Counted from the stretch's first letter, positions 31,082 through 42,540 are shown. The stretch is 64,000 nucleotides of DNA from Cepaea nemoralis (GCA_014155875.1 JACEFZ010012665.1:120001-184000); one strand, 5' to 3'. Translations and numbers: made by a program. The notes: generated by a model from the sequence alone, not told the origin.

Positions 31082-32247
31082 GTGTTTTAAATATATTAGC
31101 AACATAATGGTAATAGACGTTGGTGTAACTGTTTGTGTTTTAAATATATTAGCAACATAATGGTAATAGACGTTGGTGTAACTGTTTGTGTTTTAAATAT
31201 ATTAGCAACATAATGGTAATAGACGTTGGTGTAACTGTTTGTGTTTTAAATATGGTAGCAACATAATGGTAATAGACGTTGGTGTAACTGTTTGTGTTTT
31301 AAATATATTAGCAACATAATGGTAATAGACGTTGGTGTAACTGTTTGTGTTTTAAATATGGTAGCAACATAATGGTAATAGACGTTGGTGTAACTGTTTG
31401 TGTTTTAAATATATTAGCAACATAATGGTAATAGACGTTGGTGTAACTGTTTGTGTTTTAAATATGGTAGCAACATAATGGTAATAGACGTTGGTGTAAC
31501 TGTTTGTGTTTTAAATATATTAGCAACATAATGGTAATAGACGTTGGTGTAACTGTTTGTGTTTTAAATATGGTAGCAACATAATGGTAATAGACGTTGG
31601 TGTAACTGTTTGTGTTTTAAAATATATTAGCAACATAATGGTAATAGACGTTGGTGTAACTGTTTGTGTTTTAAATATGGTAGCAACATAATGGTAATAG
31701 ACGTTGGTGTAACTGTTTGTGTTTTAAATATATTAGCAACATAATGGTAATAGACGTTGGTGTAACTGTTTGTGTTTTAAATATGGTAGCAACATAATGG
31801 TAATAGACGTTGGTGTAACTGTTTGTGTTTTAAATATGGTAGCAACATAATGGTAATAGACGTTGGTGTAACTGTTTGTGTTTTAAATATATTAGCAACA
31901 TAATGGTAATAGACGTTGGTGTAACTGTTTGTGTTTTAAATATGGTAGCAACATAATGGTAATAGACGTTGGTGTAACTGTTTGTGTTTTAAATATGGTA
32001 GCAACATAATGGTAATAGACGTTGGTGTAACTGTTTGTGTTTTAAATATATTAGCAACATAATGGTAATAGACGTTGGTGTAACTGTTTGTGTTTTAAAT
32101 ATGGTAGCAACATAATGGTAATAGACGTTGGTGTAACTGTTTGTGTTTTAAATATGGTAGCAACATAATGGTAATAGACGTTGGTGTAACTGTTTGTGTT
32201 TTAAATATGGTAGCAACATAATGGTAATAGATGTTGGTGTAACTGTT
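31082..32247. repeat. Homogeneous 53-bp satellite, 22 units
   Basis: The unit is GTGTTTTAAATATATTAGCA, ACATAATGGTAATAGACGTT, GGTGTAACTGTTT. Units are almost identical except for a two-state site: ATATTAG (A) or ATGGTAG (G). Left to right the order is A A A G A G A G A G A G A G G A G G A G G G. This is dimeric AG then trimeric AGG organisation. The last unit ends with a diverged ATGTTGG. Confidence 0.97.
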
Positions 32248-32454
32248 AGGACGTTATATCGACAATGGCATGTGCGTGGTCAGACTCCCATTTACCATGG
32301 GATGGAAAGACGTGTTTTTTTTAACCAGTACAAATGTGGAGCTGGAGATGAGAAAATGTCATATTGTTTTGTTTCTTGCTCTCTATGTGTGGATAGTTTT
32401 TAATTTTGTGCAGTGTTTTCATTCTTTTATATTTTTATTGTCCATTTTGTTCCC

Positions 32455-32840
32455 TGAATGGAATGTGTGTGTTTCTTGTATGTTTCCTGGTTGCTTCTTG
32501 GTTGTTTCGTATTTGTTTCCTGATTGTTTCTTGTTTGTTTCCTGGTTGTTTCTTGTTTGTTTCCTGAATGTTTCTTATTTGTTTCCTGGTTGTTTCTTAT
32601 TTTCTTATTGTTTTTTGGTTGTTTCTTGTTTGTTTCCTGGTTGTCTCTTGTTTGTTTCCTGGTTGTTTTTCTGTTGTTTCTTGTTTCCTTGTGTTTTTTT
32701 GTTTGTTTCCTTGTTGTTTCCTGGTTGTTTCTTGTTTGTTTCTTGTCTGTTTCCTGGTTGATTCTTGTTTGTTTCTTGGTTGATTCTTGTTTGTTTCTTG
32801 GTTGATTCTTAGTTGTTTCTTGTTTGTTTCTGAGCTTTGT
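32455..32840. repeat. TTTCTTG/TTTCCTGG simple array
   Basis: An imperfect repetition of TTGTTTGTTTCCTGGTTGTTTC. The hydrophobic frames (Phe/Val/Leu/Cys) and the charged Asn/Lys/Gln/Thr frame on the other strand are artefacts. Confidence 0.93.
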
Positions 32841-32844
32841 AACA

Positions 32845-32950
32845 GATAATGGGATGGCAGTGGTGAGTTAGGGCGAGAGACAGATGGTGTTGGAGATCCA
32901 TTGCAGCCAACCTTCATTGTGGAGACGGCACCTGAATGATTGATTGATTT
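32845..32950 (-). mobile_element. Repeat H, AATC-tailed (minus)
   Basis: ATGGTGTTGGAGATCCATTG, CAGCCAACCTTCATTGTGGA, GACGGCACCTGAATGATTGATTGATT. Other copies are at 41395, 49935 and 53150. The ATTG (complement CAAT) repeat at one end looks like a retrotransposon tail. Confidence 0.8.
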
Positions 32951-33009
32951 AGTGGTGAGTTAGGGTATGAGTGAGTGTACATGGTATGCAATCATTCTAG
33001 GTCTGTATT

Positions 33010-33425
33010 TACGAGGGTAAGTCAGTAAGCAAGCCACAAACTAGTTTGTACAAAAATAACAATATCAGATGTGAACTTGAAAACCATTTATTAGTGTACT
33101 TACATCTCTCCTTATTTCTCGGCGTCATAAATTGATGCATTTATGCCATTGTTTTATCAGTTTCCCAATACCTGCACCATAGAAGTCATTGAGCAGTTGC
33201 CTTAGCCACGTTCGCACCTTATGTTCAATCTCTTCGTCATAGAAAATAGGTTGTGTACTCCTCATGAAAAATGCTTGCTGTCAAAGACAGGCAGCGTTTC
33301 CTTGCCAGTAAGTCCTCTGGGCCAAATAATTAAACAAACTCACAACTGCACACTGTTCTTCGCTAGTGCAGTCTTCGACTAAGGCTGACATTTTCAACAC
33401 CAGGTGTGCTTAAAACATTGTACGT
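33010..33425 (-). pseudogene. Mariner-like transposase remnant
   Basis: On the minus strand a start-like segment (MSALVEDCTSEEQCAVVSLF) precedes, after an internal deletion, a C-terminal segment (FYDEEIEHKVRTWLRQLLND, IGKLIKQWHKCINLW) of the kind that ends mariner transposases. The left terminus reads ACGAGGGTAAGTCAGTAAG, a mariner-type end. The DD(D) catalytic core is gone. Confidence 0.65.
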
Positions 33426-33489
33426 TAAGTTAGCTCATTTAAAAAGAACCTCAACAAACTTATGACTTTTCTTAATATTACAGGGCATC

Positions 33490-33705
33490 ATAGCATCCCT
33501 GGCATTTTTTAGCTGTTTGTAATTTACCAAGCAAGCTTACGTTCAGTAGTTTGCCCTTGCTTTCAGAACGACCAGCACTCATACCATTTTTATGAAAAAC
33601 AGGTGGTCTGTTGCCAAATCTCCTGCATTTGTGTGTCGAACGTGGCGTGCAGGATTACCAGTTGTGTCTGTAATCCCTTCGCTGCAGAGCCGGTAGGTTT
33701 AGAGA
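33490..33705 (-). mobile_element. SINE-B copy (minus)
   Basis: CAAGCTTACGTTCAGTAGTT, TTTCAGAACGACCAGCACTC, GCAGGATTACCAGTTG and CGCTGCAGAGCCGGTAGG. Nearly complete. Confidence 0.85.
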
Positions 33706-33709
33706 GCAA

Positions 33710-34260
33710 AGAGTAATGACTACGTTCTGAAGCTTAAACTCATCATGTACACTTAAAGGCATATGTGGGCCATATGGCATGGTCCATGTGAGTATATGTT
33801 GATCATCATCATCATGTGCCATGCTGATAAGCCTAGGCGGTCATGTTTTGCCATCTCACACAATCACCACATATGTGGATCACCTCAGTATTCTTGAATA
33901 GGTAGATAGAAAGAATAATTACATTTCTACTCAGGAAATATTGTTTTGCTTGTAAAATCTATTACCTTTGTTTGTCTGTAAGGGGGGTGTTTTTTGTGTC
34001 AAACTAGAGTTTCCACCTTCAGTGTCTTGTCTAGTTTACAAGTCACATTCATGTTTGTTCATTTTGTAAGAGGAAATTGGTTACGCTGTGCATGTTTACA
34101 TCGAAAATGCAGTTTTGTTTGCTGCTTGTTGTTATATTCAACTTCAGGACAATATTTTTGGCCAGCACATCCAACTGCAGAACAATGTTATTGTATTTTT
34201 GTGTGTGCCCACATGTTCATCTTAACCCTGAAACTAATTAACTAACTAACTAACGAACTA
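33710..34260. other. Intergenic, nothing firm
   Basis: 33800-33880 carries a short piece of the LINE 3' end seen at 12020-12165 and 42010 (TGTGCCATGCTGATAAGCC, GGCGGTCATGTTTTGCCATC). The frame at 33994-34245 has no motif. Confidence 0.4.
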
Positions 34261-34265
34261 TTTAA

Positions 34266-34442
34266 CCTTAGAACTACCAGGATATTTTTAGTAACACTGG
34301 TTACCAATGGGATCCATACAGACCCCACCACTTAATATAGTTTAAACAGTTTTTAATGCACATATTAATGCAAATTTAAGAAAAGTATAGAAAGTGAAAG
34401 TTGACATGTGAGTCCATTTGGTCCCCTATGGTAGTTCTAGGG
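34266..34442. mobile_element. piggyBac-type MITE
   Basis: 177 bp between two TTAA sites (34262-34265 and 34443-34446). The ends are CCTTAGAACTACCA and TGGTAGTTCTAGGG, 13 of 14 matching as an inverted repeat. TTAA targets and CCCTAG-like ends are typical of piggyBac elements. There is no coding sequence. Confidence 0.85.
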
Positions 34443-34449
34443 TTAAGAT

Positions 34450-35045
34450 AACGTTTGTTTATGTTGACACATTCAGCTCAGAGTAATGTTTTGTTTTATT
34501 CTTTTTGTTTTGCCTAACACATCCAACTGCAAGACAATTTTTGTTTTTGGTTGTTAGCTTAGAATAAAGTATTTGTTTGTTGTTGTTTTGACCAACACAT
34601 TCAATATTGTTTCAATATTGTTAGAATTGGGTTTGTTCTCTTTCTTTGACCTCCTGTCTCTTGACCTCCAGTCTCTTTGACCTTCAGTCTCATGGCCTGA
34701 CAGAACTTTTCACATTCCTGGCCATTGGCTTGTCTACATTCGTATACTTTAAGCAGAAGAGCCAGGTGCCTGACCAATCAGAATGCCAATCTCTCTGACA
34801 TGGAGTCAACTCTTCTCAACTGTTGTATGCCAAAGGATTTATATCAATCAGAGGTGTGTGCATTTGTAAAACCTGGCTTGCATCAAGCATCAGCTAGGAG
34901 AAATACCATTTATGTCTGCTTCTTGTCTTTTTATCTCCCAATGAAACAGGCCCTTAACCGTCTCATACCAAGTCATTTTTTACATTTCTGAAAATGTATT
35001 CATGAATGGTTGAATTTTGTGGTTAAAGTTTTTTAAAAATAAACA
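34450..35045. other. Intergenic, nothing recognised
   Basis: A CTTTGACC(T/C)TCAGTCTC-type short repeat occurs at 34640-34695. No gene is supported. Confidence 0.4.
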
Positions 35046-35049
35046 GTCA

Positions 35050-35290
35050 GTTAGTTAGTTGCGGTTCCAACTTCACGGCAAAGTGTCGCCCTACTATGCT
35101 CCATTCCTGTGCCAGGTTTTTTAAAGACAGCCTGTCAATCATGGTTCCAACTTTATGGCAAAGGGTCGCTCCAATGTGCTCCATTCCTGTGCCAGGTGTT
35201 TTTTAAACAGTCGGTCAGTCAGTCGCGGTTCCAACTGCACGGCAAAGGGTCAGCCCATTATGCTCCGTTCCTGTGCCAGGTTTTCTTGAA
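35050..35290 (-). repeat. Repeat J tail, three tandem copies
   Basis: GGTTCCAACTTCACGGCAAA..ATGCTCCATTCCTGTGCCAGG recurs three times with a period of about 84 bp and intervening CAGTCAGT-like spacers. It is the end of the 541-bp repeat J. Confidence 0.85.
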
Positions 35291-35785
35291 ACAGGATGAG
35301 ATAACCTTTCTGGTCCCTTGTGACAGGCTTAGTGAGTTACAGTGTAACTTTCTTTCCATATGGGCTTCGTTAATGTAGAGATGACACAACCTTCGTGTTG
35401 CAACTGTAACAAATTTAGCACTGATGAAGTCACATTGTGACTTTTGTCTGTTGTCTGTTAGGATTTGACATGGCCAATAAGATAAGAGCACTTGCACTTA
35501 AACTTCCCGTGTGATGGTGGAGAAGTAGGGGGTTCATTCCCTATAGCAGCATTAAGCTGGACTTAAACGATTACTTCTTGTTCAGAAGCAGTGGCAAGCT
35601 ACTAAATGAAAATTTGCTTTGAAAATTAACATGTGGTTGATTGCAATGTCCTGCAAGGGATTTGCGCCATTTGTCATTGTTGTTGCCTGTTGTGTGTTTA
35701 TGTTGGGAACCAAAATCAACAATTGTTTATTGAGAATATTCTGAATGCCTCGTGCTTATTGTGTGTGCTGTTTCCATTGGCCTGA

Positions 35786-35873
35786 ACAATATATCAAAGT
35801 TGGTTAACTTGCACGGTTATCAAATAAAATATATCAAAATTGGTTAACTTGCACGGTTATCAAATAAAATGAA
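35786..35873. repeat. 43-bp tandem duplication
   Basis: ATATATCAAAGTTGGTTAAC, TTGCACGGTTATCAAATAAAA occurs twice with one difference. Confidence 0.9.
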
Positions 35874-35929
35874 ACTAAATCATATGATGTAGAGTGTCAG
35901 TAACACCTGAACCAAGTAATAAACATATT

Positions 35930-36880
35930 TAGCCAATCAAAAAATAGGAGACCATTTTGATGAAACCATGTACAGTGTAATGATTACACCAAGTCATGTA
36001 TAATGTAATAATTTCACCAAAGGTTAGCCAAATATCATGATTACACCGAGTCATGTGTAATGTAATAATTACACCACAGCTGAGCTAAGTGTATTGATTA
36101 CGTCAAACCAGAAAAAAGTTTGTAATTAAACTGAACGTAAGAAAATGTAATGAACACATTGTGTAATATTTAATAAAAACACACACACATTACATGTGTT
36201 GTCTAAAATTCAAATAAACACATGAAATTGTCCAAGATGCAAGCTATAACTTAAACAGTGTAAATGTTGAAAAGTTAAATGAAAACAGGCAAATTATAAT
36301 AATGGCATCCAACCTGGCAGATTAACCAGTTTAAACCATGCAATGTGTCGTAAATACACCAATCCGGGTATTAATAATTAATTCAAATTTGACGATGTAA
36401 TAGTTTCTCCAAACTTTACCATATGTAATAATTACATTACTTCCGTCTAATGTAACAAAAATCTACAAAGCCTAGAATCTAGTGGTTACTTCAAATTGTA
36501 AAGTATATATATTTACACCAGACTTTACCAAATGAATTGATTATATTACTTCCAGTCATGTTATGTAACATTAATCCATGAAGCCTAGAATCTAGTGTTA
36601 CTTCAAATTATAAAGTATAATAATTACACCAGACTTTGCCAAATGTATTGGTTACATTACTTCAGACCATGTAATGTAATATAAATTCATAAAGATAACA
36701 TGTAGTTATTTTTCAAAATTGTAAAGTAAAATAATGACACCAAACATTACAAAATGTAATTATTACATTACTTCCAACCATGTGATGTACCATGATGCCT
36801 AGCAAGTAATGATTACTTCAAACTGTAGCATGTAATAAATTGCACCAAACCTGACAAAATAATTACATGACTTCATTGCA
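35930..36880. repeat. Degenerate AT-rich repeat region
   Basis: Many variants of ATGTAATAATTACACCAAAC. Around 36420-36680 a longer period of about 120 bp (AAGCCTAGAATCTAGTG..TTACTTCAAATT) is visible. Confidence 0.8.
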
Positions 36881-36889
36881 TTGGCACCT

Positions 36890-37377
36890 TTCCGTCTTGA
36901 CAGACGATAGTTTGGTACATTGTGCTTCAAAAAGGCTTAATAACTGTCATATGGCAATAACTACGATCCATGGCGGTGGCGAGTGTGGCTGGTAAGGCCA
37001 ATTCTTGCTGCAAATGTTTGCCCACAGTAGGTGCATGTGAAAACATGGTCATTTCCACCATTTTGCACCATCTTACGTCTCTCACGCTCTGTGTGTGCTT
37101 TATCTGCAATCATTTTCTCCTTTGTCTTTATTCCATTTCTGATAGTTGCCCTCCATGCAACACGTTCAGCGGCGACGTGCTCCCATTGTGCATTATCAAT
37201 GCCTGTATCAATCATGTCCCGCTTACACACATCTTTGTATCGTAGTAGAGGCCAACCCTGAGATCTCCTACCCTGTCTGTAATTCACCATGTCTTTATTC
37301 TGTCTCTTCTCTCGCCCTTTATCTGTTACTGGGGCATACCCCCTCAACCAACTCACTCCAAACCATGTGGAAGCCAT
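36890..37377 (-). pseudogene. LINE C-terminus with C2H2 finger, and 3' UTR
   Basis: The minus strand from 37377 reads WFGVSWLRGYAPVTDKGREK, RRSQGWPLLRYKDVCKRDMI, WEHVAAERVAWRATIRNGIK and ends in CTYCGQTFAARIGLTSHTRH, a C2H2-type finger, then a stop. This is the conserved C-terminal end of a class of animal non-LTR retrotransposons. 36890-36960 is its 3' UTR (CAAGACGG, TGTACCAAACTATCG in element sense), which recurs at 39255-39310. Confidence 0.85.
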
Positions 37378-37492
37378 GAGTGTTGTTCTTCCATGACCCT
37401 ACCCCGTTCAACTTCAGAAGAGAAGTTATAATTAGGGTCCATCCCATCCTTAGATTAATAATCCTGTGTTCGAATCCACATTTTGGAAATTA

Positions 37493-37797
37493 TTATATTT
37501 TCTGGCACTCGCTCGCTCACTTTGAACTCAAGCGTAGTCCATACACACTATTTATAGTAGTGATGGACTGAATTTTGCATGTGGATTAGCTTTCCCTATT
37601 TACAGTGTCCCTCGCCATCAGGCGAACCCACTCCAACTTCAGAGGTACTGGTAATTTACGTCCCCTAGTAAAGTACGACAGGTCGTCATTTTAGTCCAGC
37701 TGTCCAGTGTAGGGGTTGAACCTCTTACCTCGGCATCCATCAGCACAACAGATGTTTAAGAACATGCATTCTTACCCATTCGGCCATGCTGACCTGC
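37493..37797 (-). mobile_element. SINE-A, complete, with target duplication
   Basis: 305 bp flanked by TGGAAATTA (37484-37492 and 37798-37806). On the minus strand it starts at the tRNA-like head (GGTCAGCATGGCCGAATGGG, then GGTTCAACCCCTACACTGG) and ends in a GCGAGCGAGTGCCAGAAAAT-type tail. Confidence 0.92.
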
Positions 37798-37814
37798 TGG
37801 AAATTAATTTGAAA

Positions 37815-38905
37815 GAGATTGTTGTCCATAGGAGGTCATGGTTTATAGAAGCCGTGGAATGTAGTGATTCTACTAATACAATATTCTTAATAACTTCACA
37901 TAGATAACATTATATATTAAACGAAATAATACTGATCAGTTGTAAAAGAGAAAAGAAAAATCACAACAGAAATGAGATTCCTGAGAAGAATACTCAATGT
38001 ATCAAGAAGAGATAAGATCAGAAATTAAGAAATCAGGACTAAAGTGGGGGTTATGGATGCACTAGATTTTATTAGAAGGCAGCAAGTAAAATGGTTTGGC
38101 CATGCAAGTAGGTTACCATCTAACAGTATACCACAATAAGCAATGATGTACAGACCAGAGGGAAGCAGAGGAAGAGGCCGACCACATAAACGATGGCCGC
38201 AGGAAATAACAGTCAGAGGGAATATCGATGCATGAAGCCCATAAATGGGCGCTCTCCCGCTGTTTATACTTCACCTCGACACCGCAAGGTACAAGAGGAA
38301 CATGATAAGATGAGTTGTAATTTTATGCAACAAAAATTAGGGGTGTACTTTTTTGTTAGGTAAATATATTTGTAAAATACCGTCTTTTTTTTTTTTTTCA
38401 ATTTGTTCATTCAAATATTACATCTGTATGTGAATTACAAGATTGATAGGGGTGTTTGTCCATAGGAGGTCATGGTGTATAGAAGCCGTGTAATGTAGAG
38501 ACTCTACTAAAACAATATTCTTAATTACTTCAGACTGGGATAAAATTAATGAACATGTAATTTTATGTAACAAAGATTAGGGGTGTGCTTTTTTGTTTGG
38601 TAAATATATTTGTAAAATACTGTCTTTTTTATTCAAGTTGTTCATTCGAATATTACATCTGTGTGTGAATTACAAGCTTGAAAGGGATTTTTGTCCATAG
38701 AAGTCATGGCTTATAGAAGCCAAGAAATGTAGTGACTCTACTAAAACAATATTCTTAATTAATTCAGACTGGGATAAAATTAATGAACATGTAATTTTAT
38801 GTAACAAAAATTAGGGATGTGCTTTTTTATTTGGTAAATATATTTGTAAAATACTGTCTTTTTTTCAATTTGTTCATTCGAATATGAAATCTGTGTGAGA
38901 ACTAC
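37815..38905. repeat. 234-bp tandem repeat, interrupted by a LINE
   Basis: TTGTCCATAGGAGGTCATGG occurs at about 37823 and 38457, and with one change at 38691. The last two are about 234 bp apart; the first interval is longer by the inserted LINE (37925-38305). Units share CTACTAAAACAATATTCTTA and GTAAATATATTTGTAAAATA. Confidence 0.8.
37940..38305 (+). pseudogene. LINE C-terminal fragment (plus)
   Basis: The reading MRFLRRILNVSRRDKIRN, followed after shifts by RRQQVKWFGHASRLPSNS, ends in the 3' motif GCGCTCTCCCGCTGTTTATA..CGACACCGCAAGG. It is the same family as the minus-strand LINE at 8885-11005. Confidence 0.8.
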
Positions 38906-39234
38906 AAACTACATAATACTAGCAGTTGGTGGCTCTGCTATGTGAGCAGTAATACATTTTCTTGTTCTTCGTGTCCATTTTCAATTTTGCCGTCATATTT
39001 TTACTTGTAATCCTATGCCATATGATTGTCATGATTGTTTGTATGTTTTGAAAATTGGAAAACAAAAGTGTCACAATTAATTTGCTTGGTGTCATGATGG
39101 TTTCTACTGACGTCGTGACGTTCCAGAAAAAGTGTTTGTCCAACATGATGTAAATATATTTGAAATGAATCAATACAATGCTGTACAAGAAAATCACGGT
39201 AATTGTAAAGATTGTGTTTTAGAGAAGTTGTTTG

Positions 39235-39665
39235 TTTTTTTTATGTGAAACTGTAGTGTACTGGTACCTTTCAGTCTTGACAGACGATAGTTTGTTACAT
39301 TGTGCTTCCAAATCAAAAGAAGTTTAATAGCCTCTCCATAGCGCAAAGCCTGAGCTGAATTGTAGAGAAAATTTGTTGCCATGCAGCATGATCCCTCTCT
39401 CAGTCTGCCTAGTTTACTCCAGAGGAAAGGTAACACCACTACATCTGGCACAAGACAAGCTGCAGAAGCTGTTGGATCAGCAAAGCAATGCTCCAACTGT
39501 CTGCCTGTCAGAGCTTCAATCCTAGACAAGTTGCCGAGCAAGGCTTAGGGCCTTGTCTTTCCCGCCATGACATTTAGTCTGTAGGTTGCATTTCCTCACA
39601 CTAGGATAAGGCTTGTAAACTCCCAATTGCACTCCTCTGTCCGAAGCCGTTGGCACAATATGACC
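39235..39665 (-). repeat. Repeat K (minus)
   Basis: Shares CAAAGCCTGAGCTGAATTG, CAGAGGAAAGGTAACACCA, CAGCAAAGCAATGCTCCAAC and CACACTAGGATAAGGCTTGT with 55260-55610. Its low-coordinate end equals the LINE 3' UTR at 36890-36960, so it is probably another LINE-mobilised unit. A 115-codon frame across it has no motif. Confidence 0.7.
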
Positions 39666-39782
39666 TAATGACAGTTTATTTGGTCATTGTCTTCTGTGTT
39701 TCTCAATTTAAGATAGTGTGTCATGCACCTCAAAGACCGTGCGTCCGGCATTAACATGCATTTGTGTACGGTTTACTTCCTG

Positions 39783-39975
39783 CAGCAAGTTAAGAGAGGT
39801 GTGGCCAGACAAGAGCACAATGCGGGAAGCCACAGAAGATTAATAAACCAACACAGAACTTGTTTCCACAGGATTTACTGAGGAGGGTTTCTGAACACTT
39901 ATGGACTGAATGGTTCTGTGTACAATGAGGATGATCTGTCGACTGACTGACTGACTGACTAACCAACTGGATCCC
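39783..39975 (+). repeat. Repeat G, GACT-tailed
   Basis: AAGTTAAGAGAGGTGTGGCC..AAACCAACACAGAACTTG..TTATGGACTGAATGGTTC..GACTGACTGACTGACT. A second copy is at 43205-43402 with an AACTAACTAA tail. Confidence 0.8.
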
Positions 39976-40209
39976 ATCCAAGGTATAGGTATTTTCCCCC
40001 TAACAATCTTGCCAAGACAGTGGCTTTACTGCCTACTGTTTGCGATTCTCAACTACTCTTGGATTTTTAACATATACAACTTGCACAGGACCACCGATTT
40101 TCCGCCCTTATGTGATAAGATCAACTGGCAATGTTGATAATTGGGTGATTGATCCAGAACACCAAAGACATGAACGAGGTCTACACCAGCTGGCAAGGTA
40201 TTTGACGAT

Positions 40210-40440
40210 GATGAGGTGATACTGATGAACGTAACTTTGGAACTATTAAAATGACAGCTAAACTTTTGTTGCAGGTGTGTCCAACATATACAGAACAGAG
40301 AAAACTATTTTGGCCTACATCCGCTTCGTTGAGGACAAATTGTGGAGATGTCAACAAGCTGAAGTTGACTGCTGTTTTCTTTAAATATATTCCGGTTGAC
40401 ATCAGAAGGCGCACAGAGAAGAAGAAACTCCTATCTTATA
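40210..40440 (+). pseudogene. Fragment of the RNase H LINE
   Basis: Codes KMTAKLLLQVCPTYTEQRKL, parallel to KMTAKHLLQECPIYAEQRKI at 9820-9880, followed by the matching 3' region. Confidence 0.85.
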
Positions 40441-40554
40441 TGATTCTGTTGCAGATACTTATCTCTCAGCCACGGCTGCCTCTTGGATCAGATAATTGCT
40501 TCTGGGCTCTAAACCTGTGGCTTTGTAGTTGGTTTCAGGGGTTGGGGGGGGGGG

Positions 40555-40935
40555 GGGGGCTGCGAGGTCTCGAGTATGGTGTCCTCCAGAGTGCTGGAGG
40601 TCCCGGGTTCAAGCCCCGGTGATGCCGGGTTCTTTACTCGTGGACTTCTAGTAATAAAATTTCCTCTGTTCTCTGGGTAGTGAGATCGGATGCCCGTGTG
40701 TATTGCTGCGCACGTAAAAAATCCCTTGGCAGTTGGAAATCGAAAAAGAGTAGCATAACGGTGCTGCCCGTGTACAATTTGGAGTTAAAAATCTACCCAA
40801 AGTATTTCAGGATCCTCGCCGGTGCTACGGAGTTCGTGCACTGAGCTGAGTTTCTCCAGACTCAGATTTGAGTTAGGAGAACGGAGCACTTATGGGTTGC
40901 ACCCGTGTGCAGTGATGTTGATCCATCGACTAAAC
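40555..40935 (+). mobile_element. SINE-D with tRNA-like head
   Basis: The head CTCGAGTATGGTGTCCTCCA, GGTCCCGGGTTCAAGCCCCG carries a B box. The body (CTACCCAAAGTATTTCAGGA, GTGCTACGGAGTTCGTGCAC) and the tail (CGACTAAACAAAACTAAACT) recur at 50705-50905. A run of 14 G (40545-40559) precedes it. Confidence 0.85.
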
Positions 40936-40939
40936 AAAA

Positions 40940-41390
40940 CTAAACTACCTGATTCAGTGCCAAGCGAAAAGTAAGTTTGGACCAAACATGGTTCACAATT
41001 ACTAAAAACTAAACTAAACTGGTTCACAATTAAATGAACAATTATTGTAATGCAAATGTCCATTGACTGAGCATTGAAATTGAGGGAGATACCACGAAAC
41101 AAAATAAATAACACGATGACCCTAATATGGGAATACACCCACACAAAAAAAAAACGATTATGATCTTTCCTGTGGTAACATGTGGATGTGATTAATGAAT
41201 TATTTCGCAATCACGTTTAAAAAAAAAAAAAAATGAGCGGCCTTCGAATTTAAACGTTATTTTAAAAGTTATGAGAATATCATGAGCTAAAAAGAAGAAA
41301 AATACTGAAAGTTCTATCAGATGTGAACATGAAGAAAACTGGTTCAACATAATTAAACAAGTGAAAGTAACATTTTTGGGAGCATGCATA
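40940..41390. other. Intergenic, AT-rich
   Basis: Nothing recognised apart from A-runs near 41220-41233. Confidence 0.35.
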
Positions 41391-41394
41391 TTTC

Positions 41395-41560
41395 CTGTCA
41401 ATCAACCAATTAGGTGCGATCTCCACAATGATGGTTGATTGCAATGGATCTCCAACACTGTCAGTCTCATCAGACTGCTTATCGTCCATCTCTTGATGTT
41501 ATCTTCCCACTTGTATCGTTGTCTACTTCCTGCTCGCTTGCCTTCATTCTTACCCTCCAG
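41395..41560 (+). mobile_element. Repeat H (plus)
   Basis: GTCAATCAACCAATTAGGTG, CACAATGATGGTTGATTGCA, ATGGATCTCCAACACTGTC, CCATCTCTTGATGTTATC. Same order as 53150-53345. Confidence 0.8.
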
Positions 41561-41660
41561 TTTTTTTTTTTGGTTCTGTTGTGTATGTGGCCGAAATATT
41601 GCACCTGCCTCTGTTTTTTTAATTTTTTATTAAGCAGCTCTGTTTTCATCCCCTTATTAG

Positions 41661-41862
41661 TTCCTCCGAAGTCGGAGAGTGTCTGTCCTGTACGGCGAGG
41701 AACCACCAGTCTGCACACCAATAAGCCAGACATGGGACAACGGATACTCACGCAAACCTCAGGTCCTGTATGACATCACACTGATGTTGGACAACAGGAT
41801 GCCTTCATCCGACATACAGGACTTCACGTTGGAGCTCAAGCCAACGAACACAAGCAAGCAAG
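41661..41862 (+). mobile_element. SINE-F copy 2 (5'-truncated)
   Basis: 202 bp flanked by CATCCCCTTATTAG (41647-41660 and 41863-41876). It starts inside the element (TTCCTCCGAAGTCGGAGAGT) and ends in CAAGCAAGCAAG. A truncated 5' end with a complete tail is the mark of reverse-transcription-primed insertion. Confidence 0.93.
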
Positions 41863-41876
41863 CATCCCCTTATTAG

Positions 41877-42540
41877 TAATGGAAAGGAAAGGCCATCAAT
41901 GAACATCACAGCACACGGAGAGATACTTGAACAAGTAACAAGTTTATTCTATCTTGGACTTGTAATAACAGATGATGGCAGAACCGAAATTGAAATCAAA
42001 AAGAGAATCCATCCATAATGTGCCATGCCGGTAAGCGTGGGCGGTCATGTTTTACCATTTCACTCGATCACCAGAGTCGTGGATCTCAGTGTTCTTGTCT
42101 CGACCATACCACATGGTCAAGCCATCCAGGTATATACTTCTCGGTCTTCCCCATGTTCTCTTCCCCTCGATCTTGCAGGTGTCACTAAGTTCTCTAATTT
42201 ATTTATTCTCATAACATATCCAAAAATGACGGACTTACATCTAATTTATCTAATCAGTTTACGATTTTCATTTGTTTCTTGTAGGACTTGGTCGTTGGTT
42301 TTTCTGTCTGTCCATGGTATTCTTTGAATTCTCCTCAGAAACCACAGCTTGACTGCTTATTGTCTATGCTTCACATCCATTCAAAGGTACAGGCACCTCA
42401 ACACTCTTTTTCTCGTAGCAATTGACATCTTTTTATCGGTCAGTATGTTTTCTCATCTTACTAAAGGCTACCTTCGCCATGGAGATTATTGTTCTAATCT
42501 TTTCAAGGCATCTCCCATCAGATGATACGACGCTTGACGG
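41877..42540. mobile_element. LINE fragment with inverted 3' half
   Basis: 41877-42010 on the plus strand codes HGEILEQVTSFIYLGLVITD, DGRTEIEIKKRI. From 42010 to 42540 the following part of the same protein and the 3' end lie on the minus strand (FLRRIQRIPWTDRK, INKLENLVT). The two halves point at each other, as in a twin-priming 5' inversion. Confidence 0.75.

Noticed and set aside
24950..32247. CRISPR-like arrays
   Set aside because: Repeats are contiguous without unique spacers and lie in an intron-rich animal genome.
32270..32805. Hydrophobic membrane-like protein (Phe/Val/Leu/Cys)
   Set aside because: Translation of a TTTCTTG/TTTCCTGG simple repeat.
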